From positions 3,844,001 to 3,908,000 of the forward strand of contig NZ_CP110636.1 of assembly GCF_026153355.1 (NCBI RefSeq): a DNA stretch of 64,000 nucleotides. Direction: 5' to 3'. Position numbers and translations under genes: made by a program. Numbering within the stretch: position 1 is the first letter of the stretch; each line of letters starts with the position of its first letter. This DNA is from Streptomyces endophytica (GTDB lineage Bacteria; Actinomycetota; Actinomycetes; Streptomycetales; Streptomycetaceae). Below the pieces are notes generated by a model that did no database searches, was not told the DNA's origin, and saw only the letters and a list, made by a program, of their open reading frames with translations. Positions 19,682 to 28,578 of this stretch are shown here, in pieces.

Positions 19682-20428
19682 ATGGTGCCCATGGGTCACT
19701 GGTGGTACCGCAACATCGTCGAGCCGGGGAAGCTGCCGCTGCTGCTCGCCCTGGCCTCCTTCGTGCTGGCGTTCCTCGTCACCCGGGCCATCACCCGGCT
19801 GATCCGGGCCGGGAAGGGACCGTTCCGCAACATCTCGCCCGGTGGGCTGCACGTCCACCACGTGGTGCCCGGCGTGGTGCTGATGGTCGTCGGCGGTTTC
19901 ATCGCGATCGCCGGCGACCGGCGCGGCTTCGGGTCCGGGGCCGCGGCGGTGCTCTTCGGGATCGGCGTGGGCCTCGTCCTGGACGAGTTCGCGCTGATCC
20001 TGCACCTGGACGACGTGTACTGGACCGAGGAGGGCACCAAGAGCGTCGAGGTCGTCATCCTCACCGTCGCCCTGGTCGCGCTGGTCCTCGGCGGTTTCCT
20101 GCCGTTCGGCGTCAACGAACTCACCCCGGACGAGACCGCCGACCGCCTCACCGTCGTCCGGACGGTCGCGGTGAACTTCGTCTTCGCGCTGCTCGCGCTG
20201 CTGAAGGGGAAGGCGCGGCTGGCGGTCGTCGGGGTGTTCGTGCCGTTCGTCGCGCTGTTCGGCGCGGTGCGGCTGGCCCGGCCCCACTCACCGTGGGCCA
20301 GGCGCTGCTACCGCAACCGCCCCAAGGCGCTGGCCCGGGCGAGGGTCCGCGCCTACCGGCACGACCGCCGCTGGTCGGGCCTGCGCCGCAAGGTGGAGCA
20401 CCTCATCGGGGGTGCCCCCGACCAGTGA
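19682..20428 (+). CDS. Conserved integral membrane protein
   Basis: 248 residues with about five predicted membrane helices (LPLLLALASFVLAFLVTRAI; VPGVVLMVVGGFIAIAG; AAVLFGIGVGLVLDEFALIL; VEVVILTVALVALVLGGFLP; FALLALLKGKARLAVVGVFV). HVHHVVPG and DEFALILHLDD are conspicuous polar motifs in or between helices and could bind metal. The C-terminus is basic (RRCYRNRPKALARARVRAYRHDRRW), so probably cytoplasmic. I do not recognise the function. It converges on the gene at 20403 with overlapping 3' ends. Confidence 0.85.
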   Translation: MVPMGHWWYRNIVEPGKLPLLLALASFVLAFLVTRAITRLIRAGKGPFRNISPGGLHVHHVVPGVVLMVVGGFIAIAGDRRGFGSGAAAVLFGIGVGLVLDEFALILHLDDVYWTEEGTKSVEVVILTVALVALVLGGFLPFGVNELTPDETADRLTVVRTVAVNFVFALLALLKGKARLAVVGVFVPFVALFGAVRLARPHSPWARRCYRNRPKALARARVRAYRHDRRWSGLRRKVEHLIGGAPDQ

Positions 20429-21131
20429 CCCGCTGCGCGTCCCGCGGCTTCACCGGCCGCCAGGCCTCCCACAGTCCGCACACCACCAGCACCCCGAGGA
20501 TCGCCGCGAGGTGCTCCTTGCCGGCCAGGTTGTTCTTGATGAACAGCACCTCGAAGACCATCGAGCCCACCACCAACGCACCGGTGAACCACGCCCGGTA
20601 GCGCCAGCACACGAACACCGCCAGGCCCACCACGGCCGCCGAGGGACCGGTGTCGATGACGTACTTGTCCGAGTCGGGCAGGCCCAGCGGGCTCTGCGGG
20701 CCCATCCAGATCCCGATCCGGGCGTACATCGTCCCGGCGAGCGTGGCCACGTACGCGACCAGCAGCGTCCTGCGCCAGCCCAGGCAGGTCTCGGCGATGC
20801 CGAAGACCACCAGGATCTGCGCCAGCGCGCCCCACACCGGGAGGTCCAGCGCGGGCACGAACAGCGACAACGGGGTGCGCAGCAGCGCGATCCACAGGTG
20901 CTCGTACGCCTGGACCGAGCCGATGTCCTGGATGGCGTGGTAGCCCCACGCCTGGTTCTGCACGAACTGGAAGACCAGTGTCAGGCAGACCGCGGCGAGG
21001 GTCACCGGGATCGCCCGCAGCCTGGCCGTGATCAGCTCCGACCGCACCGTCCGCAGCAGCGGTCCCCACTCGGCCCGCGCCGCCCGGCGCAGAACGGCTA
21101 TGTCCCGCCGCCCCGCACGGGCCACACTCAT
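20403..21131 (-). CDS. Rhomboid-like/DUF-type membrane protein coupled to the MprF-like gene
   Basis: 242 residues, about six membrane helices (IPVTLAAVCLTLVFQFV; LFVPALDLPVWGALAQILVVFGIAETCLG; LLVAYVATLAGTMYARIGIW; AAVVGLAVFVCWRYRAW). The layout resembles a small rhomboid-fold protein, but I see no GxSG, so no protease claim is made. The ATG at 21131 overlaps the stop of the upstream gene as ATGA, implying translational coupling. It probably works with the lysyltransferase-like protein in the membrane. Confidence 0.8.
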   Translation of the reverse strand: MSVARAGRRDIAVLRRAARAEWGPLLRTVRSELITARLRAIPVTLAAVCLTLVFQFVQNQAWGYHAIQDIGSVQAYEHLWIALLRTPLSLFVPALDLPVWGALAQILVVFGIAETCLGWRRTLLVAYVATLAGTMYARIGIWMGPQSPLGLPDSDKYVIDTGPSAAVVGLAVFVCWRYRAWFTGALVVGSMVFEVLFIKNNLAGKEHLAAILGVLVVCGLWEAWRPVKPRDAQRVTGRGHPR

Positions 21132-22888
21132 CTCACGTTCTCCAGGTGCTTGCGGTTCAGCCACTTCGGCAGACCAGGTGCTTCCAGGAAGCCTTCCGCC
21201 CGGGCGGCGGCCAGGCCGATCCGCAGGAGATCGGTGCTCTTCTCGAAGAGCATGTACCGCGGTTCCCAGATGGGCCGGTATTTCGCATTCGCGCGATAGA
21301 GCGATTCGATCTGCCACCACCTGGAGAAGAAGCTCAGCAGCGAGCGCCACAGGCGCAGCACCGGGCCCGCGCCGAGCCGCGAACCGCGTTCGAAGACGGA
21401 GCGGAACATCGCGAAGTTCAGCGAGAGCTGAGTGATCTCCACCTCTTTCGCGCGCTGGATCAGCTCCAGGACCATGAACTCCATCAGCCCGTTCTCCGAC
21501 CCGCGGTCCCGCCGCATCAGATCCAGCGACAGGCCCTTCGCACCCCACGGCACGAAGCTGAGCAGCGCCCGCAGTTCGCCCTGCCCGTCGGAGCACTCCA
21601 GCATCACGCAGCGGCCGTCCGCCGGATCGCCGAGCCGGCCCAGCGCCATCGAGAAGCCCCGCTCGGTCTCCCCGTCCCGCCAGTCGTCGGCCAGCTCCAG
21701 CAGCCGCGCCATCTCCTCGGCCGGAATGTCCTCGTGCCGCCGGATGCGGACGGTGTAGCCGGCCCGCTCGATGCGGTTGTACGCCTGCCGCACGGTGCGC
21801 ATCGCGCGGCCGCCGAGGGTGAACTCCGCGGTCTCCACGATCGCTTCGTCGCCCAGCTCCAGCGCGTCCAGGCCGTGCCGGGCGTAGATCGTGCCGCCCT
21901 CCTCGCTGGCGCCCATCACGGCCGGCGCCCAGCCGTGCGCCCGGGCCTCGGCCAGCCACACCTCGATCGCCCCGGGCCACGCCTCGGGGTCGCCCAGCGG
22001 ATCGCCGGAGGCCAGCGACACCCCGCCCACCACGCGGTAGGTGACCGCCGCCTTGCCGCTGGGCGAGAACAGCACGCTCTTGTCGCGGCGCAGCGCGAAG
22101 TAGCCCAGCGAGTCCCGGTCGCCGTGCCGGTCCAGCAGGGCGCGCAGCCGTTCCTCGTCGTCCTCGGTGAGCGCCTCGGTGCTGCGGACCGAACGGAACG
22201 CCGCCCACAGCACGGCCACCAGCAGCAGCGTGCTCAGCACGTTGATGGTGACGTTGACCCAGTTCGGGGTGTCGATCCCGGGGAAGCCGTGGTCGTCGGC
22301 GGCCAGCGACACCAGGCGCATCAGGCCGTAGCGCCAGCGCGTGACGAACGTCGAGGACGCGTCGTGGGCGGTGTTGGTGACGGTCACCAGCAGCGCCGCC
22401 AGCAGCGAGGTGACCAGCAGCCCGCCGATCGCGACCGCCGCCGCCAGCTTCGGGTTCGCCCGGTCGCCCTTGGCGTAGAACTCCCGCCGGCCGACCACCA
22501 GCGCGACCGCGAACACCGCCGTCAGCACCAGCGACACCCAGTTCTGCGGATGCCCGCGGAACTCCGGCGCCGCCGCCAGCGCGAAGCCGAACAGCCCCAC
22601 CAGCAGCCCCGACAGCACCAGGTTCAGGATCCACGCGGCCCGCTTGCGGCGCCGCAGGGTCACCGACAGGAACAGCGAGAAGGCCCCCGAGGCGAACCCG
22701 GCGGTCAGCAGGTACGGGGTGAAGTACTCCTCGACGTTGTGCCGGCGGATGTCGTTGCCGAACGACACCCACACCGCGCTCAGCAGATTGATGAACGTGA
22801 CCGTGCGCAGGTACCAGATGCCGAACCCGGCACCGCGCTGTGACCAGGTGCCGCCGCGCTGCTCGCGGCGGTCTTCGTCCGGACTCAA
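21128..22888 (-). CDS. MprF-like phosphatidylglycerol lysyltransferase-type protein (DUF2156)
   Basis: 586 residues from a TTG start (LSPDEDRREQRGG) at 22888, preceded by GGGAG; no in-frame ATG or GTG is better placed. About six membrane helices fill the first 270 residues. A DUF2156 (GNAT-like) domain follows, with YFALRRDKSVLFSPSGKAAVTYRVVGGVSLASGDPLGD, MRTVRQAYNRIERAGYTVRI and SLDLMRRDR, as in MprF and LysX C-termini. Such enzymes transfer Lys or another aminoacyl group from tRNA to phosphatidylglycerol and alter surface charge. The specificity here is unknown. It overlaps the next gene by 4 bases. Confidence 0.88.
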   Translation of the reverse strand: MSPDEDRREQRGGTWSQRGAGFGIWYLRTVTFINLLSAVWVSFGNDIRRHNVEEYFTPYLLTAGFASGAFSLFLSVTLRRRKRAAWILNLVLSGLLVGLFGFALAAAPEFRGHPQNWVSLVLTAVFAVALVVGRREFYAKGDRANPKLAAAVAIGGLLVTSLLAALLVTVTNTAHDASSTFVTRWRYGLMRLVSLAADDHGFPGIDTPNWVNVTINVLSTLLLVAVLWAAFRSVRSTEALTEDDEERLRALLDRHGDRDSLGYFALRRDKSVLFSPSGKAAVTYRVVGGVSLASGDPLGDPEAWPGAIEVWLAEARAHGWAPAVMGASEEGGTIYARHGLDALELGDEAIVETAEFTLGGRAMRTVRQAYNRIERAGYTVRIRRHEDIPAEEMARLLELADDWRDGETERGFSMALGRLGDPADGRCVMLECSDGQGELRALLSFVPWGAKGLSLDLMRRDRGSENGLMEFMVLELIQRAKEVEITQLSLNFAMFRSVFERGSRLGAGPVLRLWRSLLSFFSRWWQIESLYRANAKYRPIWEPRYMLFEKSTDLLRIGLAAARAEGFLEAPGLPKWLNRKHLENVR

Positions 22889-22994
22889 GCGATGTCTCCC
22901 ATAAAAAACGTGTAAAGCCGAGATCTTATGGGGCGTCGCCGGTGGTCCGGTACGGGCGGGAAGGAGCGCCGCCCCGGCCGGGGCGGCGCGCGCC

Positions 22995-24041
22995 TCAGTC
23001 GCGTACGGGAAGTTCTGCCGCCAGGGCCGCGGCCGCCTGCACCAGTGGCAGGGCCAGCAGCGCCCCCGTCCCCTCGCCCGCAGTGACGCCGTGGTCGAGC
23101 AGAGGGTTGAGTGCGATCCGGTCCAGCGCCTTGGCCTGCGCCGGCTCACCGCTGGCCTGACCCGCCAGCCACCAGTCCGGCGCCCGGAACGCCACCCGCT
23201 GCGCCACCAGCGCACAGGCCGCCGAGACCACCCCGTCCAGGATCACCGGCGTCCGGCGCACCGCGCTCTGCAGCAGGAACCCGGTGATCGCGGTCAGGTC
23301 CGCGCCGCCGACCGCGGCCAGCAGCTCCAGCTGGTCGCCGAGCACCGGCCGGGCCCGCCGCAGCGCGTCCCGGATCGCCGCGCACTTGCGCATCCACGCC
23401 AGGTCGTCGATCCGCGCCCCGCCGCGCCCGGTGACCACCGAGGCGTCGGTGCCGCACAGCGCGGCCACCAGGGTGCTCGCCGCGGTCGTGCCGCCGACGC
23501 TCAGATCGCCCAGCACCACCAGGTCCGTACCGGCGTCCGCCTCCTCGTCCGCGACCGCCATCCCGGCCCGGAACGCCGCCTCGGCCTCCTCGGCGGTCAG
23601 CGCGTCCTCGACGTCGATCCGGCCGCTGCCGCGCCGCACCCGGTGCCGGGTGACCTCCTCGGGCAGCTCCCCGGGGTCGCAGTCCACCGCCATGTCCACC
23701 ACGCGCAGCTGTGTCCCGGCGCCCCGGGCCAGCACCGCGGCCGGGCTCGCGCCGTCCAGCACCGCCCGGACCAGGTCCTTCGTCCCGCCGGCCGGCCGGG
23801 CCGAGACGCCCAGCTCGGCCACACCGTGATCGCCGGCGAACAGCACCAGCCGGGCCTGCCGGATCGGCCGCACCGGCACCTGCGCCTGCGCACCGGCCAG
23901 CCACTCGCCCAGCTCGTCGAGGCGGCCGAGCGCGCCCGGCGGTACGGCCAGCCGCGCCCGCCGCTCCTCGGCGTCGCGGCGCACCCCGCCATCGGGGCGC
24001 TCGATCAGATGGGCGAAGTCATCGAGGTTCAGGGCGCTCAT
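22995..24041 (-). CDS. cobT: Nicotinate-nucleotide-dimethylbenzimidazole phosphoribosyltransferase
   Basis: 348 residues. VPPGALGRLDELGEWLA is the usual N-terminal block. LVLFAGDHGVAELGVSA and DLVVLGDLSVGGTTAASTL form the substrate pocket (the latter equals GEMGIGNTT in enteric CobT). The catalytic Glu lies in LDHGVTAGEGTGALLALP near the C-terminus. The enzyme makes alpha-ribazole phosphate for the lower ligand of B12. The ATG at 24041 is 11 bases from the stop of the upstream methyltransferase-like gene. Confidence 0.94.
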   Translation of the reverse strand: MSALNLDDFAHLIERPDGGVRRDAEERRARLAVPPGALGRLDELGEWLAGAQAQVPVRPIRQARLVLFAGDHGVAELGVSARPAGGTKDLVRAVLDGASPAAVLARGAGTQLRVVDMAVDCDPGELPEEVTRHRVRRGSGRIDVEDALTAEEAEAAFRAGMAVADEEADAGTDLVVLGDLSVGGTTAASTLVAALCGTDASVVTGRGGARIDDLAWMRKCAAIRDALRRARPVLGDQLELLAAVGGADLTAITGFLLQSAVRRTPVILDGVVSAACALVAQRVAFRAPDWWLAGQASGEPAQAKALDRIALNPLLDHGVTAGEGTGALLALPLVQAAAALAAELPVRD

Positions 24042-24051
24042 TGGGCGCAGA

Positions 24052-24678
24052 TTACCGGCAATGCGTTCGGCGTGCGGCGGGGTTGCGGCCGCCGTCGCCG
24101 GCCCCGCTCCCGCCCCGCCGCGGCCGCTCGCCCTCCGGTACGGCAGCGGGCCCGGCCGCGAAGCGGACCTCGTACACCCGCGGCCGCAGCGCCCGCGGGA
24201 CCGGCAGCCCGCGCCGCCCCGCCGACGGCCGGCACACGTGCCCCGGTACCAGGCCCGGACGCCCCGCGACCAGGGCGGCCGCGCGCCGCGGCAGCGCGTC
24301 GAAGACCAGTGCACCACCGGGGAACCGCGCCGCGCACACCGCCAGCAGCGCCCGCCCGGCCGGCAGCGGCAGCCGCCGCAGCACCCCCGCCGCGACGACC
24401 ACGACCCCGCGGGACGTCCCGGGCACCGCCGCCGGCCACTCCCGGCCGGCCGGCTCCCGGGCGAGGGTGTGCCGCCGGGCGGTGTCCGGCAGCAGCATCC
24501 GGCGCACCGCGGCGGCCTCCTCCGGCAGCACCGACAGCCAGTGCAGCCGGCCGTTGTCCAGCCGCCAGAAGCCGGTGCCGAGGCCCTCGTCCAGTGCGAC
24601 CACGGTCGCCTCCGGGCGCTCGGCCAGATAGGCACGCACGGCCGCGTCGACGCACTCGGTCAGCCCGTATCCGGTCAC
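24052..24678 (-). CDS. Shortened class I methyltransferase (Tcmp/PPM1-like), possibly decaying
   Basis: 208 residues. The segment ALDEGLGTGFWRLDNGRLHWLSV is the SAM-binding motif I region of leucine-carboxymethyl-like O-methyltransferases. ARFPGGALVFDALPRR is a later family block. In relatives I recall about 60-90 residues before motif I and a VDLPE after it. Here only about 30 residues precede it and the Asp of VDLPE is missing (SVLPEE). The C-terminal third is Arg/Gly-rich without family similarity. It sits between cobU and cobT with short gaps. It may be inactive, or a diverged form. Confidence 0.6.
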   Translation of the reverse strand: MTGYGLTECVDAAVRAYLAERPEATVVALDEGLGTGFWRLDNGRLHWLSVLPEEAAAVRRMLLPDTARRHTLAREPAGREWPAAVPGTSRGVVVVAAGVLRRLPLPAGRALLAVCAARFPGGALVFDALPRRAAALVAGRPGLVPGHVCRPSAGRRGLPVPRALRPRVYEVRFAAGPAAVPEGERPRRGGSGAGDGGRNPAARRTHCR

Positions 24679-24740
24679 GCATCAAGACCACCCGGCGCCG
24701 CGCCCCCGGGCAAGCGGACACGGGCGCGTCCGGGCCGGTG

Positions 24741-26018
24741 TCATCCGCGCAGCGCAAGCGCCTGGCCCGCGACGACCAGCAGCACCTGCTCGCACTCCGC
24801 GCCGAACGACGCGTTCAGCCGCCCCAGTTCGTCCCGGAACCGGCGGCCCGCCGGGGTCGCCGGCACCACCCCCGAGCCGACCTCGTTGCTGACCGCCACC
24901 ACCGGCCGCCGCGTCGCCCGCACCGCGGCCACCAGCGCGTCGGTCCGCTCCCGCAGGGCCTTCCGGCCACCGCCCTCCCAGGTCTCGTCGTCCCACGCCC
25001 CGACCTCGTCCATCACGTGCGTCAGCCACAGCGCCAGACAGTCGATGAGCAGCGGCGAACCCACCGGCCGGTCCGTCGCCTCCGCACCGCCGTCCGGCCC
25101 GTCCGCCGCCAGCAACGGGACCAGGTCGCAGGTCTCGACGGTCCGCCAGCTGCTGGGCCGCCGCTCCCGGTGCAGCGAGATCCGCGCCGCCCAGTCCGCG
25201 TCGCCGTCCCGGCCGCCGCCGGTGGCCACGTACAGCACGTCCGGGAACGCCGCCAGCCGCCGCTCCGCCTCCACCGACTTCCCGCTGCGCGCCCCGCCCA
25301 GCACCAGCGTCCGCCGCGGCAGGTCCGGCACCGCGTGGTACTCGCCGACCACCAGCGCACTGCCGTCCGGCACCGCCCGCGCGCCCACCGCCGCCAGCCT
25401 GCGGTGCAGTTCGGGTCCCGGCGGCACGTCGTGGTCGAGGTGCACCGCGACCACGTCCGTCGCCGCGTCCACCGCCCCGCTCGCCCGCAGCCGCGCCAGC
25501 GCGTCCGGCCGCCCCAGGACGTCGAGCAGCACCAGGTCGTACGGGCCGTTGCCGCCGGCGCCGTCGTAGCCGCCGCCGGCGACCCCGTTCCCGTCCACCA
25601 GCCCGGCCGGTGCCGCACCCGGCGGCAGATACAAGAGGCGCTCGCCGGCCGGCCCGGAGATCTCGTACGCGGTGCCCGGGATGTCCACCGCCAGGGCCCG
25701 GATCCGGTGCCCGTCGAGCAGTGCCAGTTCCCGGCCGTCGGCGACCCGGCCCGGGGTCGGCAGCCCGGCCGGCACCTCCATCGCCGGCCCCTCGTGCGGA
25801 TGCGACAGCAGCACCTGCCGTACGCCGGCCAGCGACTGCCCGGCGCGGGCGGCCGCGAAGGCCGGACCCGGCGTCAGGTCGATCAGCAGCGCGCCGTCGA
25901 CCAGCAGCGCGGTCGCCGCCCGCGCCTCGTCGCCGACGGCGGTCGCACAGGCGGCACACGGGCAGTCGGGGCGCGGCAGCCCGAGCGGGGCCCCGGTACC
26001 GAGGAGAGTCACATCCAC
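24741..26018 (-). CDS. cobU: CobU (adenosylcobinamide kinase/guanylyltransferase) fused to an N-terminal metallo-hydrolase-like domain
   Basis: 425 residues from GTG 26018. The first 230 residues resemble a metallo-beta-lactamase fold (MDVTLLGTGAPLG, CAACATAVGDEARAATALLVDG, LLSHPHEGPAM, VVAVHLDHDVP), though the HxHxDH metal motif is degraded to HPHEGP. The C-terminal 185 residues are CobU: P-loop LVLGGARSGKSVEAE, VLYVATG, ISLHRERRPSSW (the guanylylated His segment), LLIDCLALWL and VSNEVGSGVVP. CobU phosphorylates and guanylylates adenosylcobinamide, giving the CobS substrate. The fused domain may act on a cobamide precursor; that is inference. Confidence 0.9.
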   Translation of the reverse strand: MDVTLLGTGAPLGLPRPDCPCAACATAVGDEARAATALLVDGALLIDLTPGPAFAAARAGQSLAGVRQVLLSHPHEGPAMEVPAGLPTPGRVADGRELALLDGHRIRALAVDIPGTAYEISGPAGERLLYLPPGAAPAGLVDGNGVAGGGYDGAGGNGPYDLVLLDVLGRPDALARLRASGAVDAATDVVAVHLDHDVPPGPELHRRLAAVGARAVPDGSALVVGEYHAVPDLPRRTLVLGGARSGKSVEAERRLAAFPDVLYVATGGGRDGDADWAARISLHRERRPSSWRTVETCDLVPLLAADGPDGGAEATDRPVGSPLLIDCLALWLTHVMDEVGAWDDETWEGGGRKALRERTDALVAAVRATRRPVVAVSNEVGSGVVPATPAGRRFRDELGRLNASFGAECEQVLLVVAGQALALRG

Positions 26019-26140
26019 ACCGCGAGTTTCTCGCGTCCGCTCCCGGTGAGCGCGGCGGGGGCGGACTCGACACGGCCGTTAGGCTCTCGATCAGCACGGA
26101 AGCACGACTTCACGTACCCGGTGGGATCCAGGAGGCGGAC

Positions 26141-26356
26141 ATGGCGTGGACGTGGCGTTTCGAGAAGACGGACGGTGCGGAGGCGGTCCCCGCCGTGGAA
26201 CCGGAGGAGTTCACGACGCAGGGCGACGCGGAGTCCTGGATCGGCGAGGAGTGGAAGGCCCTCCTCGAAGGCGGCGTCGACCAGGTCCGTCTCTTCGAGG
26301 ACGGCCAGGAGATCTACGCGGCCCCGATGAGCCTGCACGCGGCCGAGGAAGACTGA
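26141..26356 (+). CDS. Conserved small acidic protein, 71 residues
   Basis: Begins MAWTWRFEKTDGAEA and ends APMSLHAAEED. It has a strong ribosome site, AGGAGG, at 26130-26135. The composition is acidic and globular (TQGDAESWIGEEWKALLEGGVDQVRLFEDGQEIY), with no signal or membrane segment. Similar small proteins are common in Streptomyces, but I know no function. It is monocistronic, with a hairpin just downstream. Confidence 0.85.
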   Translation: MAWTWRFEKTDGAEAVPAVEPEEFTTQGDAESWIGEEWKALLEGGVDQVRLFEDGQEIYAAPMSLHAAEED

Positions 26357-26376
26357 AGCAGCCCGCCCGGAACAGC

Positions 26377-26418
26377 ACGAAGGGCCGGACCCGCCCCCCG
26401 GCGGACCCGGCCCTTCGT
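26377..26418. terminator. Bidirectional terminator hairpin
   Basis: ACGAAGGGCCGG (26377-26388) pairs with CCGGCCCTTCGT (26407-26418), with an inner CCGCC/GGCGG pairing possible. It lies between two convergent genes and can serve both. Confidence 0.75.
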
Positions 26419-26428
26419 CATGCCGCGC

Positions 26429-27024
26429 TTACGGCCGCTGGCCGCGCTTGACCTGCGGCTTGGGCAGCCGCAGCCGCCGCATCTGGAGCGTGCGCATGAC
26501 CGCGTAGGCCTTCACGCCCTTGAGGTTCTCGTTCGGGAACTTCTCCTGCAGCCGCTTGCTCAGGCGGAACCAGATCAGGATCGAGTCCAGCACGATCAGC
26601 ACGATGATCACGAGCCACAGCAGCAGCGCGATGCTCTGGATCGACGGCACCCGGATCATGGTCAGCACCAGGATCACCACGGCCATCGGCAGGAAGAACT
26701 CCGCGACGCACCAGCGCGAGTCGACGTAGTCCCGGGCGAACCGGCGCACCGGTCCCTTGTCCCGCACCGGCAGGTACCGCTCGTCGCCGTTGGCCAGCGC
26801 CTCGCGCTGCCGGGCGAGATCGGTACGGCGGGCCTCACGCTGGGCCTTCGCCGCGTCCTTGCGGTTGGTGGGGGTGTGCGCACGGGCCCGGCGCTGCGAC
26901 TGGGAGTCGCTGCGCTTGGGCGTCGGGCGGCCCTTGGGGCCTGCGGGTCGCGGGGCTGCTGGGGCTGGTCCGCGGTCACCTTGGCGGTCGCGGCCTGCTC
27001 ATCCTTCGAACGGCTTCGGAACAC
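26429..27024 (-). CDS. DUF3043 membrane protein, one-base frameshift near 26936-26939
   Basis: About 198 residues after restoring one C/G in the run at 26936-26939. The repair joins VFRSRSKDEQAATAKVTAD...DPQAP to KGRPTPKRSDSQSQRRARAH. The basic N-terminal half (KDAAKAQREARRTDLARQRE) precedes DKGPVRRFARDYVDSRWCVAEFFLP and two membrane helices (MAVVILVLTMI; IALLLWLVIIVLIVLDSILIW). The end is a basic tail. This pattern is typical of actinobacterial DUF3043, function unknown. The GTG at 27024 has no clear ribosome site, so it may be leaderless. Confidence 0.85.
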
Positions 27025-27307
27025 AACACCCAAGAGTACGTGGTCGCCGCCCGGGGACCAGGGGCCGACGGGCACGATCCGGCAACGGGACCCCCGGAAG
27101 GCCGCCCGCGACCCCCGTCCGGCGACGCCCCGCAACCCCTTCCCTACTCCTTGCGCGGGAGGAAAGGCCGTCCCGATCGTCCTGGAGGAGGAGCGCATCC
27201 GGGCGCGAACAGTGCGGTAATGGAACCAGGGCCCGTACTGTGGGGTCTGTAGATGTGCTGGAGCCTAAGCCCGATGCAAGTCGGTCAGAAGGGGGCGCGC
27301 GAGGCCC

Positions 27308-28108
27308 ATGAGCGATGGTGTCATGAAGCGGATGGGGATGATCTTCCGCGCGAAGGCCAACAAGGCCCTGGACCGGGCCGAAGACCCGCGCGAGACCCTC
27401 GACTACTCGTACCAGAAGCAGCTGGAGTTGCTGCAGAAGGTACGCCGCGGCGTCGCCGACGTGGCGACCTCCCGCAAGCGCCTGGAGCTGCAGCTCAACC
27501 AGCTCCAGGGCCAGTCCGCCAAGCTGGAGGACCAGGGCCGCAAGGCGCTGGCGCTCGGCCGTGAGGACCTGGCCCGCGAGGCGCTGACCCGGCGCAGCGC
27601 GCTGCAGCAGCAGGTCACGGACCTGGAGACGCAGCACCAGACGCTGCAGGGTGAGGAGGAGAAGCTCACGCTCGCCGCGCAGCGGCTGCAGGCCAAGGTC
27701 GACGCCTTCCGCACGAAGAAGGAGACGATCAAGGCCACGTACACGGCGGCCCAGGCGCAGACCCGGATCGGCGAGGCGTTCTCCGGCATCTCCGAGGAGA
27801 TGGGCGACGTCGGTCTGGCCATCCAGCGCGCGGAGGACAAGACCGCGCAGCTGCAGGCCCGGGCCGGCGCGATCGACGAGCTGATGGCGTCCGGCGCGCT
27901 GGACGACCCGTCCGGCATGGCCAAGGACGACATCACCGCCGAGCTGGACCGGCTCTCCGGCGGCAGCGACGTCGAGCTGGAGCTGCAGCGGATGAAGGCC
28001 GAGCTGGCGGGCGGCTCGTCGGCCGGTCAGCAGGCCATCGAGAGCGGTCAGGGCGGCCAGGGCCGGCCCACCCCGCAGCAGGACCAGCCGCGTTTCGACA
28101 AGCAGTGA
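27308..28108 (+). CDS. pspA: PspA/IM30 phage-shock protein
   Basis: 266 residues, almost wholly helical coiled coil (KRLELQLNQLQGQSAKLEDQGRKAL and following heptads), with the N-terminal amphipathic membrane-contacting helix MKRMGMIFRAKANKALDRAEDP. The C-terminal 40 residues are a disordered Gly/Gln tail. PspA assembles on the inner face of the membrane and protects it under stress. The ATG at 27308 follows AGAAGGGGGCG; MKRMG at 27323 is a possible internal start. pspAA and a two-component system follow on the same strand. Confidence 0.95.
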   Translation: MSDGVMKRMGMIFRAKANKALDRAEDPRETLDYSYQKQLELLQKVRRGVADVATSRKRLELQLNQLQGQSAKLEDQGRKALALGREDLAREALTRRSALQQQVTDLETQHQTLQGEEEKLTLAAQRLQAKVDAFRTKKETIKATYTAAQAQTRIGEAFSGISEEMGDVGLAIQRAEDKTAQLQARAGAIDELMASGALDDPSGMAKDDITAELDRLSGGSDVELELQRMKAELAGGSSAGQQAIESGQGGQGRPTPQQDQPRFDKQ

Positions 28109-28172
28109 CGACCGGCGGCGGTTAGCCTCGCAGGGATCGCGAGACCGTCGGAGCGGACCAAGGGAGACCGTC

Positions 28173-28451
28173 GTGATCGTACGGATCATGGGGGAGGGCC
28201 AGGTGAAGCTGGACGATGCCCACTTCATCGAGCTCAACAAGCTGGACGACGAACTGCTCGAAGAGATGGAGAGCGGTGACGAGGCCGGCTTCCGGCGCAC
28301 GCTCGGCGCTCTCCTGGACGCGGTGCGCCGTATGGGCACCCCGCTCCCCGACGACGCCCTCGAACCGTCCGAACTGATCCTGCCGTCCCCCGACGCCACG
28401 CTCGCCGAGGTCCGGGAGATGCTCAGCGACGACGGCCTGATCCCGGGCTGA
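28173..28451 (+). CDS. pspAA: PspA-associated protein PspAA
   Basis: 92 residues: MIVRIMGEGQVKLDDAHFIELNKLDDELLEEMESGDEAGF... ending MLSDDGLIPG. This is the PspAA domain found directly after pspA in actinobacteria and archaea, thought to act with PspA. Start GTG at 28173 with AGGGAG upstream. It lies 64 bases after pspA, probably in one operon. Confidence 0.92.
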   Translation: MIVRIMGEGQVKLDDAHFIELNKLDDELLEEMESGDEAGFRRTLGALLDAVRRMGTPLPDDALEPSELILPSPDATLAEVREMLSDDGLIPG

Positions 28452-28459
28452 GCCCGCCC

Positions 28460-28483
28460 GCGGACGGCCACCCGGCCGTCCGC
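28460..28483 (+). terminator. Hairpin after pspAA
   Basis: GCGGACGGCC (28460-28469) and GGCCGTCCGC (28474-28483), perfect, with a 4-base loop. It sits 9 bases past the pspAA stop and separates pspA-pspAA from the kinase gene at least partly. Confidence 0.6.
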
Positions 28484-28578
28484 GCCCGCGCGGCCGGCCG
28501 CCACCGGCCGCCCCTCTCCAGTGCACCGGCACCCGGCGCCCCGGTCCCCCGCGGACCGGGGCGCTACCGTTTGCTGTT

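Noticed and set aside
20403..21131. Calling the MprF partner a rhomboid protease
   Set aside because: No GxSG and no catalytic His in the right place were seen. The real rhomboid is at 59886-60710.
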